A stretch of DNA of 64,000 nucleotides from Neokomagataea thailandica NBRC 106555 (GTDB lineage: Bacteria > Pseudomonadota > Alphaproteobacteria > Acetobacterales > Acetobacteraceae), in assembly GCF_001598495.1 (NCBI RefSeq), contig NZ_BCZB01000017.1, forward strand, positions 17,823-81,822. Reading direction: 5' to 3'. Below are positions 16,088 to 25,504 of the stretch, piece by piece. The notes below the pieces were generated by a model that was not told the DNA's origin, searched no databases, and saw nothing but the letters and a program-made list of their open reading frames with translations. The translations under genes were made by a program, and so were the position numbers. How positions within the stretch are numbered: position 1 is the first letter of the stretch; each line of letters starts with the position of its first letter.

Positions 16088-18517
16088 TTAAAATTCAGCG
16101 CGTACGGAACCGAAGAATTGCCGGGGGGCACCAATCAGAATGGACTGATTGTTAAAGGCTGCGCCATCTTGGTTGTTCATAGTAAAGCCATTTTGGCCCA
16201 TGGTTGAGACATAGGTTGTGTTGGCAAGGTTATAAATGTTGAACGAGAAGAGCATGCGGTTGACGCGTGGGGACCGGCTCCCGCCTAAAGCAATGTTATG
16301 CAGCGTATAAGAAACCCCGAGATCACTCATCCAGTAAGGAGCAATTTTGTAGTCACCGACATAGTCAAAGCTGCGTGCGCTATAATATTGTGCGTCAATA
16401 AATGTTTCGAGGTTTTTCCAGTTATAGGCGAGGCGGGTTTTGTACATAAAGCTGGGGTAGCCCACCACTTGTTGTCCCTTGGTGTGGTAGAGTGTGCCAC
16501 TGCTGAGGATATTTTGGTCATAAACAGCGTGATTATAGCTGATGCTGTTGAAAAAGGAGAGGCCGCGTAGTGGTGTAAGTGTAAGGCCTGCGTCAACGCC
16601 GTTCATGGTGACGCCGCCAACATTTTGTACTGTTGCGGTGGTGTTCGTCAGCAAAGAGCCACCGGTTGGGCTGGCGAGGATCTGTTGTAAGCGGTTACGA
16701 AAGTTGGTGTGGTAGCCGTAAACATTTGCTTGTGCCCAAGAGCCATTATAGCGGTACCCTCCGGCAAAGGTCCAAGCAGTTTCCGGGCGTAGGGTACCTC
16801 GGATGCTGTTATAGGCCGCTTGAGACACGGCGAGCGGTGCGTTGCTCGAGTTATATCCAGATTGTGGGTAAGCGTGGATATTTTCTGAAATATCTACGAA
16901 GAGTTCGTGTTGTGGTAGGAAATTCCAGTCTGCGGAGAGGTGGGGTAAGAACGCGCTGGCTGTGGTCAGGCTTTCGCCACTGGTTTGTGCGGGGAAGCGG
17001 AGTGCCCAATTGGAGGCATCCCCTACATGCGTGGTGTTGAGAAGGGATTTGAAACCCGCGTGCAGGGTTAGTGACGGGCGGATATGGTAGGTATCCTGCA
17101 CATAGGCTGAGAAGGTGTTGGTGTTATAACTTTGGTGCCATAGGGTGCGGTAAGGAATTCCAGCATAACTTCCAAAGGGATTGATGGGGTTGCCTTCGCC
17201 TAAAATGGGTTCTTGGTAGCCTAGAGCGCGGGTGTCGTAGCGGTTATTTTCATACCAGAGGCCAGCAGAGATTGCGTGATGGTTGAGTGTATATTCCAGT
17301 GCTGTTGTGCCGCCGAAGCGTTCGACATATGGACGGCGGACTTGTTCAAAAATACGGCCTCCATTGAGTTGTAATGTATCGGCAGAGGCAGGGCAGCGTA
17401 TGGCGGAAGGGTCTTTGCAGGCATATGGGCTGGCATAGGTGCCGTGACCGGTTTCTTCATGGCCGTAGAATGTGGTTTTCCAGCGCAGGCGGTCTGTTAG
17501 GGCTAAGTCTGCTGTGATGCCGCCGAAGAGATCTGCGGAAGAGGCGGTGCTCTCATAGTAGGAAATATCTTTGGGGTCAGCGATGTTGTTGTAGCCTGCC
17601 GGGAAAATGCCACGGGAGGCGTTATAGGCGTTTGTCCATGCGTTGGGCAGGCCGTAAAAATTATCCAGATTAGGACCGTTATTTTGCAGCCAGTTGGGGG
17701 TGTAGTCTTGGTAGTTGACCATATTCAGCGCATCCCAGTTGAAATAGGCGCTGATTTCACTGCTGGAACGTACAGGCTGTACAATGCGCGCATTGACCTG
17801 CTGCATGAATTGGTCCCCACCGCCTTTCCATTTCCCGGTTTGGTTTCGCATATAAGAGACGAAAAACCGTGTGCCTGTGGGGTTGAGGCGGCCGGAGTCA
17901 AAACGGAAGAAAGAGTGGTAGAGTGCGTTGCTCCCAAAGGTTTGGGCGATGGTGCCGCCTGTGTGATCATGCGGGCGTGATACGACGTAATTGATAGAGC
18001 CACCGAGATTGTTGGTGCTGGCGGCTGATTCTGCGCCGGCCCCTTGGGTGACATCGATGCGCTCTACGTTTTCTGATGAAACGGCTTGGAGAGGATTTAA
18101 GCCGTTATAATTACGGAATGTCGGCTCACCCAAAGGGATGCCATCAAGCGTCATGCCAATTTCATTTTGCACGAAGCCATGAACGAAAAGCTGCACAGAA
18201 TATGTGTCGATGCCCTGTGGGTCATCGGACTGGAATTGTACGCCCGGTATCTGTGCGAGTGTTTTGAGTGGATTCGTGCCCGCTACTTGCTGCTCTAGAA
18301 GGTGGTGGGAGAGTGTGACTTGGTTCCCGTGAGCGCGGTGATGTGTACTGACAGAGATGCTCTCATCTTGTGCTGCGCGAATGGCGGTAGGCTGACGGTG
18401 TGTGGCAGCGGTTTTATGGGATTTGTGGTCAGTAAGAGGGGTGGGAGCGGCGAGGGCGCTTCCGGTGAGGGCAAGGCTGGAGGCCGTGAATAAAAAGGTA
18501 CGACGATAAGGCGGCAT
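16088..18517 (-). CDS. TonB-dependent outer membrane receptor
   Basis: An 809-residue receptor starting MPPYRRTFLFTASSLALTGS, with signal cleavage near residue 24 (ALA-AP). The N-terminal mature part is His/Thr-rich before the plug (about 65-200: LKTLAQIPGVQFQSDDPQGI, VHGFVQNEIGMTLDGIPLG, VERIDVTQGAGAESAASTNN). The barrel ends in the classical terminal Phe (SVRAEF) for BAM insertion. The frame is open 12 codons upstream, but the ATG at 18517 gives the normal signal peptide. It is divergent from a TauD-like dioxygenase across 118 bp, so a sulfonate or sulfate-ester substrate is a reasonable but unproven ligand. Confidence 0.9.
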   Translation of the reverse strand: MPPYRRTFLFTASSLALTGSALAAPTPLTDHKSHKTAATHRQPTAIRAAQDESISVSTHHRAHGNQVTLSHHLLEQQVAGTNPLKTLAQIPGVQFQSDDPQGIDTYSVQLFVHGFVQNEIGMTLDGIPLGEPTFRNYNGLNPLQAVSSENVERIDVTQGAGAESAASTNNLGGSINYVVSRPHDHTGGTIAQTFGSNALYHSFFRFDSGRLNPTGTRFFVSYMRNQTGKWKGGGDQFMQQVNARIVQPVRSSSEISAYFNWDALNMVNYQDYTPNWLQNNGPNLDNFYGLPNAWTNAYNASRGIFPAGYNNIADPKDISYYESTASSADLFGGITADLALTDRLRWKTTFYGHEETGHGTYASPYACKDPSAIRCPASADTLQLNGGRIFEQVRRPYVERFGGTTALEYTLNHHAISAGLWYENNRYDTRALGYQEPILGEGNPINPFGSYAGIPYRTLWHQSYNTNTFSAYVQDTYHIRPSLTLHAGFKSLLNTTHVGDASNWALRFPAQTSGESLTTASAFLPHLSADWNFLPQHELFVDISENIHAYPQSGYNSSNAPLAVSQAAYNSIRGTLRPETAWTFAGGYRYNGSWAQANVYGYHTNFRNRLQQILASPTGGSLLTNTTATVQNVGGVTMNGVDAGLTLTPLRGLSFFNSISYNHAVYDQNILSSGTLYHTKGQQVVGYPSFMYKTRLAYNWKNLETFIDAQYYSARSFDYVGDYKIAPYWMSDLGVSYTLHNIALGGSRSPRVNRMLFSFNIYNLANTTYVSTMGQNGFTMNNQDGAAFNNQSILIGAPRQFFGSVRAEF

Positions 18518-18635
18518 GGCGTGTGACCTTATAAAGTGAAAAACAACCAACAAAGAAAGTTATAACGCTTTTATATCAGGATATGTATGATTAAAAGACT
18601 AAAACAACGCTATCAAATCGGAATATGGTGCGTTC
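18518..18635. promoter_or_regulatory. Divergent promoter region, TonB receptor / TauD
   Basis: This 118-bp AT-rich interval must hold promoters for both outward-facing genes. Several TATA-like stretches exist (for example around 18561 and 18571), but I cannot assign a -35/-10 pair or an operator with confidence. Confidence 0.4.
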
Positions 18636-19580
18636 ATGGCTTATCCTCTCCGTCATCAAGATCTTCAGGTTGTTGAAGCAGTCTCTGCGCAGGCTGCTGC
18701 GGTTTCCATTGCGGTTTCCATGCCTGAAGGGTGGCAGGTAGAGCGTTTGTCTCCGGGGTTGGGAGCCGTCATTCATGGTGTGGATCTTTCTACCCCTTTG
18801 GCAGATGCGTCGTTAACGGCGCTGCGTCAGTTATTGCTGAAGCATGAGGTTCTGTTTTTTCGGCGTCAGACCATGTCGCCTCAGCAGCATCGTGCTTTGG
18901 GGGCAGCCTTTGGAACGCTGCATATCCATCCAGTGTTCCCATCTGTACCGGCTATTCCGGAGGTCATGGTGTTGGATACGCAACAGCAAGATCTTAAGGA
19001 TAACGCGCTGTGGCATACGGATGTAACGTTTTCTGAAACGCCACCTTTGGGGGCGATTTTGGCGGCGCGTCATGTGCCGCCTTGCGGTGGGGATACGCTG
19101 TGGGCCAGTGGCGTTGCGGCGTATGAGGCGCTTTCCCCTTCAATGAAGGTGCATTTGGAGGGGCTGACGGCGCTGCATGATTTTACGCGCTCTTTTCCGT
19201 TGGCTCGTTACGGCAAGACGTCGGAAGCGGTCGCGCGGTGGAAGGCCGCACGGGATAAGCACCCTCCGGTGGAGCATCCTGTTATTCGGGTGCATCCTGA
19301 AAGTGGGCGTCGGGCTATTTTCGTCAATGAAGGCTTCACGACGGAAATTTGCGGGTTAGAAGGCGATGAGAGCGCTGCTTTGCTGGGTTATTTGTTCCGT
19401 CATGTTACTAAGCCGGAGTTTCAGATCCGCTGGTCTTGGCAGGAAGGTGATGTTGCTTTTTGGGATAATCGTACGACGCAGCATTATGCGGTTGATGATT
19501 ATCGGCCGCACCGCCGGATTATGCACCGCGTGACAATCGTGGGTGACCGGCCTTTTGGGCCGGGTGGTCGTAGCGCGTAG
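18636..19580 (+). CDS. TauD/TfdA-family 2-oxoglutarate-dependent dioxygenase
   Basis: A 314-residue Fe(II)/2-oxoglutarate dioxygenase. The iron triad is visible as His127-x-Asp129 in WHTDVTF and His297 in RIMHRVTI; the following Arg298 region binds 2-oxoglutarate. [11 protein letters not shown] near residue 50 and [10 protein letters not shown] near 230 are typical. Family members desulfonate taurine or alkyl sulfates, or open other substrates, releasing sulfite or sulfate for assimilation. The first 28 residues precede the usual family start (a second ATG is at 18720), but neither ATG has a strong ribosome binding site. No transporter or LysR gene is adjacent apart from the receptors. Confidence 0.85.
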   Translation: MAYPLRHQDLQVVEAVSAQAAAVSIAVSMPEGWQVERLSPGLGAVIHGVDLSTPLADASLTALRQLLLKHEVLFFRRQTMSPQQHRALGAAFGTLHIHPVFPSVPAIPEVMVLDTQQQDLKDNALWHTDVTFSETPPLGAILAARHVPPCGGDTLWASGVAAYEALSPSMKVHLEGLTALHDFTRSFPLARYGKTSEAVARWKAARDKHPPVEHPVIRVHPESGRRAIFVNEGFTTEICGLEGDESAALLGYLFRHVTKPEFQIRWSWQEGDVAFWDNRTTQHYAVDDYRPHRRIMHRVTIVGDRPFGPGGRSA

Positions 19581-19918
19581 GCTTACAATTACCGGATTTG
19601 TGGTTGGGATTTTTCTTTAGCCTCTGTGAGGAGGCTGAAGGGGAGTGTCTGCGACGAGGCGTGGATAATCACGACGTCCTGAGCGGTGTGAGCGATTGTT
19701 AATAGGCATGGTCTGCGCTGATGTGGTGCCTCTCTTTAGCGAGTGGGGCATCATTGTTGGTGCGCGATTGTTTTTTACTTTCCGCTTTGGAGCAACGGTC
19801 ATGATGGCTTTTATAAAGCGGGTTATAGAAATGTTAAAAAAATAGATGACATATCAACTATAAATACGTTAAGGGCGTTTTGTCGCCGTTTTTCGGCGCT
19901 CATGACAGAGCAGGTGAT
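19581..19918 (+). promoter_or_regulatory. Intergenic region and leader of the ytcA-mdtNOP operon
   Basis: This 338-bp gap has a short AGCCTC/GAGGCT hairpin at 19619-19636 after tauD and a -10-like TATAAA at 19859-19864. In the leader, two overlapping GC stems are possible, GGCG/CGCC (19874-19887) followed by GTTTTT, or CGCCG/CGGCG (19884-19898). They cannot form together, but both are short. The rest is featureless. Confidence 0.4.
19843..19860 (+). promoter_or_regulatory. Candidate MarR operator
   Basis: TAGATGACATATCAACTA is an 18-bp inverted repeat with 14 of 18 positions symmetrical. It overlaps the -10-like TATAAA of the efflux operon, whose last gene encodes a MarR regulator. Length and position fit a MarR-family repressor site; this is inference. 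Confidence 0.45.
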
Positions 19919-20212
19919 ATGACGCAGTATTTACGATCCTCGCGGGGAAGAGGGGGGCAACTGGTACGTGGTGCTCCGGCTTTGGCATTGGTTCTGGGGG
20001 GCTGTACCCGTGCGCCGCTTCAGGATGTTTTAGGGTCTTTCTTCCCGTCATGGATGCTGTGTTTAACGGTGGGGAGTGCCTGTGCAGCTTTGTTACGCGT
20101 TCTGCTCGGTATGTGCCGGTGGGATCAGGCTATTCCTGCGCCGATTGTGACGTATCTGGCCTTTACTGTGGCGGTGACATTCGCCGTGTGGCTGTTGTTT
20201 TTCGGGCATTGA
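19919..20212 (+). CDS. ytcA: YtcA-family small inner membrane lipoprotein
   Basis: A 97-residue protein with lipobox LGGC (Cys near residue 24) and two membrane helices (about 38-60 and 70-95). The stretch GCTRAPLQDVLGSFFPSWMLC parallels the GC-P-G-YYPSWFFC signature of E. coli YtcA, which is likewise encoded just upstream of mdtN-mdtO-mdtP. Its role in the pump is unknown. ATG 19919 with AGCAGGTG upstream is chosen over an open frame that begins at 19880. It is the first gene of the efflux operon, eight bases before mdtN. Confidence 0.8.
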   Translation: MTQYLRSSRGRGGQLVRGAPALALVLGGCTRAPLQDVLGSFFPSWMLCLTVGSACAALLRVLLGMCRWDQAIPAPIVTYLAFTVAVTFAVWLLFFGH

Positions 20213-20220
20213 GTGGGGTC

Positions 20221-21246
20221 ATGATGAGTGTTGAGCCACGTCGTATCGGCGGTTTGAGCATACTCGTTTTATCGTTGGTTGCTTGTGCGGTTTTGGGGGT
20301 TGCTGTGCTGGATCGGCTGCACACAAAACCACGAACAGAAGACGCCTATATTACGGCGGACATCGTGCATCTTGCACCAGAAGTAAGTGGCCGCATTGTG
20401 TCCTTGCCGGTGCGGGATAATCAGCATGTGCATCGAGGGCAGCTCCTGTTCATTATTGACCCGGAGCCCTATGAGTACCGGGTGCAGCAAGCGCAGGCAC
20501 AGGTGGATGGTTTGCAAGCGCAGTTGGATGTGCAGACCAATCAGGTCAGTTCACAAATGTCTCAGGCGGGTGCTGCCGCGACGGGTGTAAGCGGTGCGCG
20601 AGCACGTCTCGCATTGGCGCAAGCCACGCAAGCACGGTTAGAGCCACTGGCGAAACAAGGTTTTGTCACGCGGGAGGCATTGGACCAGGCCCGCACAACG
20701 ACACAAAATGCGGAAGTTGCGTTGCAGCAAGCGCTGCAATCGGCCTTGGGCGCTAAGCAAGCTGTACGCAGCGTTGCACCGTTGCGGGCTGATCTGGCCG
20801 CTGCGCAAGCTGTTCTGCGTGAGGCGCAGCGCGATTTGCGCTTAACGAGTGTCCGTGCTCCGTGTGATGGGATTGTGACCGACCTAACCGTTGCTGCTGG
20901 TGAGTATGCGGGTGTTGGGCGGCCTGTTTTTACCGTGATTGACGATGAGCATTGGTGGGTTGTTGCGAATTTCCGCGAGACGCAACTCGCTGCCTTGCAG
21001 CCGGGACAAGCGGTACAGGTTTATGCGATGGCGCAGCCTAAGCAGGCGATCTCTGGGGTAGTGGAGAGTTTGAATGCGGGTGTTGTACCGGATGAAGGTA
21101 TGAGTGCTGGCGGCTTGCCGAAGGTGCCGCGTTCTTTGAATTGGGTACGCATTGCACAGCGCTTCCCGGTGCGTATTTTGCTGCATAACCCACCATCATC
21201 TTTGATGCGTATTGGTGGTACCGCCGTGGTTGTGGTGAGCCGATGA
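20221..21246 (+). CDS. mdtN: HlyD-family periplasmic adaptor (MdtN-like)
   Basis: A 341-residue membrane fusion protein. One N-terminal membrane helix (about 10-28) is followed by a biotinyl-lipoyl half-motif (HLAPEVSGRIVSLPVRDNQH), a coiled-coil hairpin rich in Ala/Gln (about 85-190), the second lipoyl half (LTSVRAPCDGIVTDLTVAAG) and a beta barrel. Membrane fusion proteins bridge an inner membrane transporter and an outer membrane channel. The open frame extends far upstream, but ATG 20221 (or 20224) directly after ytcA is the only start that gives a normal protein. The stop overlaps mdtO by ATGA. Confidence 0.88.
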   Translation: MMSVEPRRIGGLSILVLSLVACAVLGVAVLDRLHTKPRTEDAYITADIVHLAPEVSGRIVSLPVRDNQHVHRGQLLFIIDPEPYEYRVQQAQAQVDGLQAQLDVQTNQVSSQMSQAGAAATGVSGARARLALAQATQARLEPLAKQGFVTREALDQARTTTQNAEVALQQALQSALGAKQAVRSVAPLRADLAAAQAVLREAQRDLRLTSVRAPCDGIVTDLTVAAGEYAGVGRPVFTVIDDEHWWVVANFRETQLAALQPGQAVQVYAMAQPKQAISGVVESLNAGVVPDEGMSAGGLPKVPRSLNWVRIAQRFPVRILLHNPPSSLMRIGGTAVVVVSR

Positions 21247-23456
21247 GCTGGACGGCCCTGAAACGCCCAAACGATCATCGCTTTGCGCCTCCTCTTATTG
21301 ATGAGGGGGATCCACCGAATGGGTTGCGGGCGTTATGGGCTGAGATGGCCTCTGTTCCTGGGCGGTGGCGCAATACGCTTTTGTTAACGGCGCAAGTGAT
21401 TGTGATGCTTGTGATTGGGGAGGTGTTTCGCATTCCTCAATTGGCAGTCATGGTCTTTATTTGTTTTTTCCTCTCTGGGAACGACACGGCCTCGACCATT
21501 AAAAGTGCAGTGATGGGCGGAGGGGTTATTCTCCTTGGCACAGGGCTGACGATCATTTTCTTGATGTTTACCCTGTCTGAGCCGGGGTTGCGCTTACCTT
21601 TCATGCTGCTGTTGACGCTTGGCGCAGGTTTTTTTGCTCAAGCGATGACCCTTGGGCCGTTTGTGAATATTCTGCTGTTCTGGACCGTCTATATGATGTT
21701 GAACGCAGATACGCTTCAGACGGTCGGGTATGGCATTGGGGCCTTTGTCGGTAATACGACGGAGAGCATTCTTCCGGACGCTGATTTTTTGCCGCCTGAA
21801 GAGGCTTTATTGCATCTCATGCTGTGGACCGGTGGGATTTTTGTGATTGCGTTGGTGGCCATGGTGGCGGCTAATCGTATTGCAGGGCATGATCCGATTA
21901 TTATGCTGCGTAAGGGGCTGGTGGACCGCTTATGTGCGGTAGCCAATCTGTTTGAGATGGATTGCTTGTCTGAAGCGCCAGAGGCCCGAAAAGTTTACGC
22001 TTTGGCGGAACAAGGGACGGTTGGGTTACGCCGCTTCCATGATTTGGCTGCTCAATTGCATCCAGAATTGCCGAGGCATCGTGCAGGTCTTGCGATGATC
22101 CGTAGTATGACGCGCTTGGTGATGATCGCGGCGGCATGGACACGCTTGGAAGGGGATGGTGGCTCTGGTCTGTTAAAGGCTTCGGGCCGGATGGCACAGC
22201 GTTGTGCGGCTGTTTTGTTAAAGCGTCCCGGCGCGCAGGATGCGTTAGAGGCTGATACGACACATCTTGAAGCGTTAGCGGATAAAATGAAGGGCGATGC
22301 TGCGCGCTATCCGCTGGGCGTTGAGTTGGCGCGGACTTTGACGGTTATCCGAGCATTATTGCTGAAGCCCGATGCACAGGCGCATGGTTTTGTTTATGAT
22401 ATTACGGCGCAGACACAAGGCTGGTTTAAGCCTGATGCGTTTCGTAATCCGGGTTATGTGCAGGCGGCGATCAAACTCGCGCTTTCCGTGGTCATTTGTT
22501 ATGGGATTACACGTTTCACACAATGGCCGAGCATTAGCACATGCGTGGTGACGTGCTTCCTTGTGTCTCAGGGGACGGTTGGTGATACAGTCCATAAAAT
22601 GACGTTGCGTTTGGTCGGTGCTTTAGTCGGCGCGGCGTTAGGGATCGGCACGATTTTGTGGGTGATGCCGTATCTGACGGATATAACGGACCTCATCTTA
22701 GTGGTATTGCCCGTGACGTTATTGGCCGGTTGGGTGAAGAGCGGCAGTGAGCGGATTGCTTATGCCGGGGTGCAAACCTCCATGGCATATTTTTTAACGG
22801 TTTTGCAGGGATATGGCCCAACGCTAGATATGGCGACAGCACGTGATCGTGTGGTGGGTATCTTCATCGGCAATGTCGTTGTGTATGTGATTTCCACATC
22901 ATTATGGCCTGTGAGTGTAGCGTCTATCGCCCGTAAACATGTAGTCAGTGCGCTGCATGTTTTAGGGGACTTGGCTGTGTATCGCCGCCATGACCGTTAT
23001 GCGCTGGTGGAGGTCGGGCAAGAGCGGCTGCGTGAGGCTTTTGGCCGGGCCATTGCGGCGGTACGGAGCTCCGTCATCAATGAGCCCTTGGAAGCCGCGC
23101 GGGTCAATACGCGGCGCGGACATCGGAAAGTTGATGCGCGGATTGTGACGGAAATCCAGATGTTGGCCATTCCGGTTGCGATTATCGCGGATGCTCATCA
23201 AGAGCCAAGTGAAGATGTTGGCGCACATACGGAAGCCATGAAGACTTGGCTAGAGCATTTTGGGCGCTGGGTTCTGAATGGGCAGGATGGTGAATCTCTG
23301 CGGGATGCTTTGCCCGTGCCGCCTGAACTCCCGCACGACCCAGAGCGTGGATTTTGGTTCGCTGTGTTGGATGAACGTATTCGGGCGATTTTGGATGAAC
23401 TTTTGCCGGCCACTGCGCCGCAGGGTGAGCACCACCACACGGTGCTGTCAGCATAA
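21243..23456 (+). CDS. mdtO: FUSC-family inner membrane transporter (MdtO-like)
   Basis: A 737-residue protein with two blocks of membrane helices: residues 45-195 (with LLLTAQVIVMLVIGEVFRIP and FICFFLSGND) and about 400-560 (SVVICYGITRFTQWPSISTC, then VGALVGAALGIGTILWVMPY). Each block is followed by a soluble helical domain. This duplicated layout is typical of fusaric-acid-resistance (FUSC/AaeB) proteins that pair with HlyD adaptors. The likely role is export of aromatic acids, dyes or similar toxic compounds across the envelope. It is translationally coupled to mdtN. The substrate is not predictable from sequence. Confidence 0.88.
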   Translation: MSWTALKRPNDHRFAPPLIDEGDPPNGLRALWAEMASVPGRWRNTLLLTAQVIVMLVIGEVFRIPQLAVMVFICFFLSGNDTASTIKSAVMGGGVILLGTGLTIIFLMFTLSEPGLRLPFMLLLTLGAGFFAQAMTLGPFVNILLFWTVYMMLNADTLQTVGYGIGAFVGNTTESILPDADFLPPEEALLHLMLWTGGIFVIALVAMVAANRIAGHDPIIMLRKGLVDRLCAVANLFEMDCLSEAPEARKVYALAEQGTVGLRRFHDLAAQLHPELPRHRAGLAMIRSMTRLVMIAAAWTRLEGDGGSGLLKASGRMAQRCAAVLLKRPGAQDALEADTTHLEALADKMKGDAARYPLGVELARTLTVIRALLLKPDAQAHGFVYDITAQTQGWFKPDAFRNPGYVQAAIKLALSVVICYGITRFTQWPSISTCVVTCFLVSQGTVGDTVHKMTLRLVGALVGAALGIGTILWVMPYLTDITDLILVVLPVTLLAGWVKSGSERIAYAGVQTSMAYFLTVLQGYGPTLDMATARDRVVGIFIGNVVVYVISTSLWPVSVASIARKHVVSALHVLGDLAVYRRHDRYALVEVGQERLREAFGRAIAAVRSSVINEPLEAARVNTRRGHRKVDARIVTEIQMLAIPVAIIADAHQEPSEDVGAHTEAMKTWLEHFGRWVLNGQDGESLRDALPVPPELPHDPERGFWFAVLDERIRAILDELLPATAPQGEHHHTVLSA

Positions 23457-23469
23457 GCGAGGGCAGGGC

Positions 23470-25041
23470 ATGGTAAAGAAGAGTACAGATATGATGAAGC
23501 GGAGTTCCTTCGTGCTATGCGCTGCGTGGGGTTTGTCGTTGGCTGCGTGTAATGACACGCGTGATCTTGCACCCGAGCGGGCAGACCAGCCTTGGCAGCC
23601 TTCTTTGGCGGTGATGGCGCATAATGGTTTGGTGATGCCGCCGGGACAGCAGGGCTTTGCCGCGCCGCGTGAGGTGGGAAGTAAAGCCCTTTTGCAGGCA
23701 CATGTTGAACGTTTTGATGGCGGTGGAGCGCCGCTATCCCTGGTTGAATTGATTGATGTGGCGGAGCGGACAAATCCTCAGACGCGCATGGCGTGGGAGG
23801 CTGCGCGTCAGGCGGCGATAGGTGTTGGTTTGTCTCGGGCTGCTTTATTGCCGCAACTGACATTTTCGGCGATGGGGGGCTTTCAGCGCATGGCGTTTCC
23901 GTTGCCGAGTTATTTATCACAGCGTGGGTATTTGACCTCGAATGGAGAGGCATTTTATCCGAAGTTAGAGCTGGATTATTTGTTGTTTGATTTTGGGCAG
24001 ACGCGCGCTCAGATTCAGGAAGCTCAGCAAGGGGCGCTCGCGGCAGATTATGGCTTTACGCAGGTTCACCAGACGCTGATTTTGACCGTTACGAAAGCGT
24101 ATTATGCGTATCAATCGGCGCAGAATATGGTGCAGGCTGCACAGAGTGCAGAAAAAAATGCCGCGTTACTATTGCGGGCGGCACAGGCGCGACATGCGCA
24201 TGGTGAAGCGACGGTTGTTGATGTGGCAATAGCGCAGCGTAATGCGGCGCAGGCTGTGTTTGATCATGAGCGGGCGCAAGATGGCGAGCATGAAGCAAAG
24301 CATGCTTTGCTGGCGGCGATGGGATTGCCTGCAACAATGGATTTAACGGTTCAAAAGATGGATGGGCAGCATTTGCCCAATACTTTGCCCAGCAACGTAC
24401 AGGGTTTGATTAATCAGGCATTACAGGCACGGCCAGATGTTCTTGCGGATTTGGCGAAGTTAAGAGCGGCTGATGCCGCAGTGGCGGCGGCGAAAGCCAG
24501 TCTTGCGCCACGGATTGCTGTGGCAGGTATTATGCAGGGCTATATGGGGGCCTTGAAAACCTATGGCACGCAGCAATCGGCCCCGGCAGCGACGATTGCG
24601 CAGCCCGAGGGAAGTGCATTTTTGCAAATGAACTGGCCACTCTATCAAGGTGGTGCACGGGCCAATAGTATTCATTTGGCGGAATCGCGCCGTCAACAAG
24701 CGGAGGCGGCGCTCGCGCAAGATCGCATTGCGGTCGAGCGTGAGGTGGCGGATGGGCAGGATGAGTTGAGCACGACTTTGGCACAATTACGCTCCGCACG
24801 CGTGCTTTGTACTGCCGCACAAACGGCGTTTAGCGGGGCTTCTGCGGCTTATGTGCAGGGTGTTGGGACATTAACGGATGCTTCTAACGCTGCGACTGCG
24901 CTTTATCAGGCACAGGCTTCTCTCGCTGTGAGTGAAGCGCAGGCTTTCACGAATGCTGCTGTGTTGGCGCATGCTACGGGCCGTTTGGTGTCTTCGTCTG
25001 CTATGACCGCGGCATTTCGTGATGATGCGGTAAGTCCGTAA
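23470..25041 (+). CDS. mdtP: Outer membrane efflux lipoprotein (MdtP/NodT-like)
   Basis: An OMF-family channel of about 523 residues. A lipoprotein signal ends in LAAC (Cys near residue 25 from ATG 23470). Two repeated TolC-type domains follow, with PLSLVELIDVAERTNPQTRMA near residue 95 and a long Ala/Gln-rich helical region; WPLYQGGARANSIHLAESRR marks the second repeat. It would form the outer membrane exit duct of the MdtN-MdtO pump. ATG 23470 is close to a GGGCAGGG site; ATG 23491/23494 behind AAGAAGAG is an alternative giving the same lipobox. It is 13 bp after mdtO and 13 bp before marR. Confidence 0.88.
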   Translation: MVKKSTDMMKRSSFVLCAAWGLSLAACNDTRDLAPERADQPWQPSLAVMAHNGLVMPPGQQGFAAPREVGSKALLQAHVERFDGGGAPLSLVELIDVAERTNPQTRMAWEAARQAAIGVGLSRAALLPQLTFSAMGGFQRMAFPLPSYLSQRGYLTSNGEAFYPKLELDYLLFDFGQTRAQIQEAQQGALAADYGFTQVHQTLILTVTKAYYAYQSAQNMVQAAQSAEKNAALLLRAAQARHAHGEATVVDVAIAQRNAAQAVFDHERAQDGEHEAKHALLAAMGLPATMDLTVQKMDGQHLPNTLPSNVQGLINQALQARPDVLADLAKLRAADAAVAAAKASLAPRIAVAGIMQGYMGALKTYGTQQSAPAATIAQPEGSAFLQMNWPLYQGGARANSIHLAESRRQQAEAALAQDRIAVEREVADGQDELSTTLAQLRSARVLCTAAQTAFSGASAAYVQGVGTLTDASNAATALYQAQASLAVSEAQAFTNAAVLAHATGRLVSSSAMTAAFRDDAVSP

Positions 25042-25054
25042 GTTTAGGTGTTGT

Positions 25055-25504
25055 ATGCAAGGGAATGAGCAAGACGTTCCTCCGCTGGGGCGCATGATTG
25101 GACGCATTGCCCGCCGCTGGCGGCAAATGATTGATGCGCGTTTGCAGCCCTACGGCGTAACGGATGCCATGTGGCTTCCGCTTTTGGAGCTCGATAGAGC
25201 GGTGGAGCCGATGCATCAAAAAGATATTGCTGCATCTCTGGGGGTTGATAATTCGGCAGTTGTGCGTGTGCTGTCTACGCTGGAGCGGCGCGGCTTAGTG
25301 CGGCGTGTGCCGGATAGTCGGGATAGGCGGGCGCGAGCAGTGAGTTTGACGGAGGAAGGGCGGCAGAGGGTGAGTGAAATTTACCGCCTATCGGGGCAAA
25401 TGGAGGAAGAGTTATTGGCGGGCGTAACGCCTGAAGAGCTTAAGACAACCCGTAGGGTTCTGGGTGTTATTATGCACCGGATTGATCAAAAAGCAGGGGG
25501 TTAG
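25055..25504 (+). CDS. MarR-family transcriptional regulator
   Basis: A 149-residue winged-helix protein. The recognition region is QKDIAASLGVDNSAVVRVLSTLERRGLVRR (roughly 55-85) and the wing contains the canonical PDSRDRRARAVSLTEEG. Terminal helices (1-45, 110-149) form the dimer interface. As the last gene of the ytcA-mdtN-mdtO-mdtP set, 13 bp after the channel gene, it probably represses the operon until a phenolic or aromatic ligand binds; the inverted repeat at 19843-19860 is the proposed site. Its stop abuts the stop of the convergent ybaK gene with no gap. Confidence 0.9.
   Translation: MQGNEQDVPPLGRMIGRIARRWRQMIDARLQPYGVTDAMWLPLLELDRAVEPMHQKDIAASLGVDNSAVVRVLSTLERRGLVRRVPDSRDRRARAVSLTEEGRQRVSEIYRLSGQMEEELLAGVTPEELKTTRRVLGVIMHRIDQKAGG

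Noticed and set aside
23198..23953. 251-codon minus-strand frame over the mdtO/mdtP junction
   Set aside because: It is antisense to two well-supported genes and has no recognisable sequence.
20221..25504. Naming the efflux operon emrAB or aaeAB
   Set aside because: The inner membrane protein is FUSC-type, not a major facilitator as in emrB, and the YtcA-like lipoprotein plus outer membrane channel match ytcA-mdtNOP better than aaeXAB.
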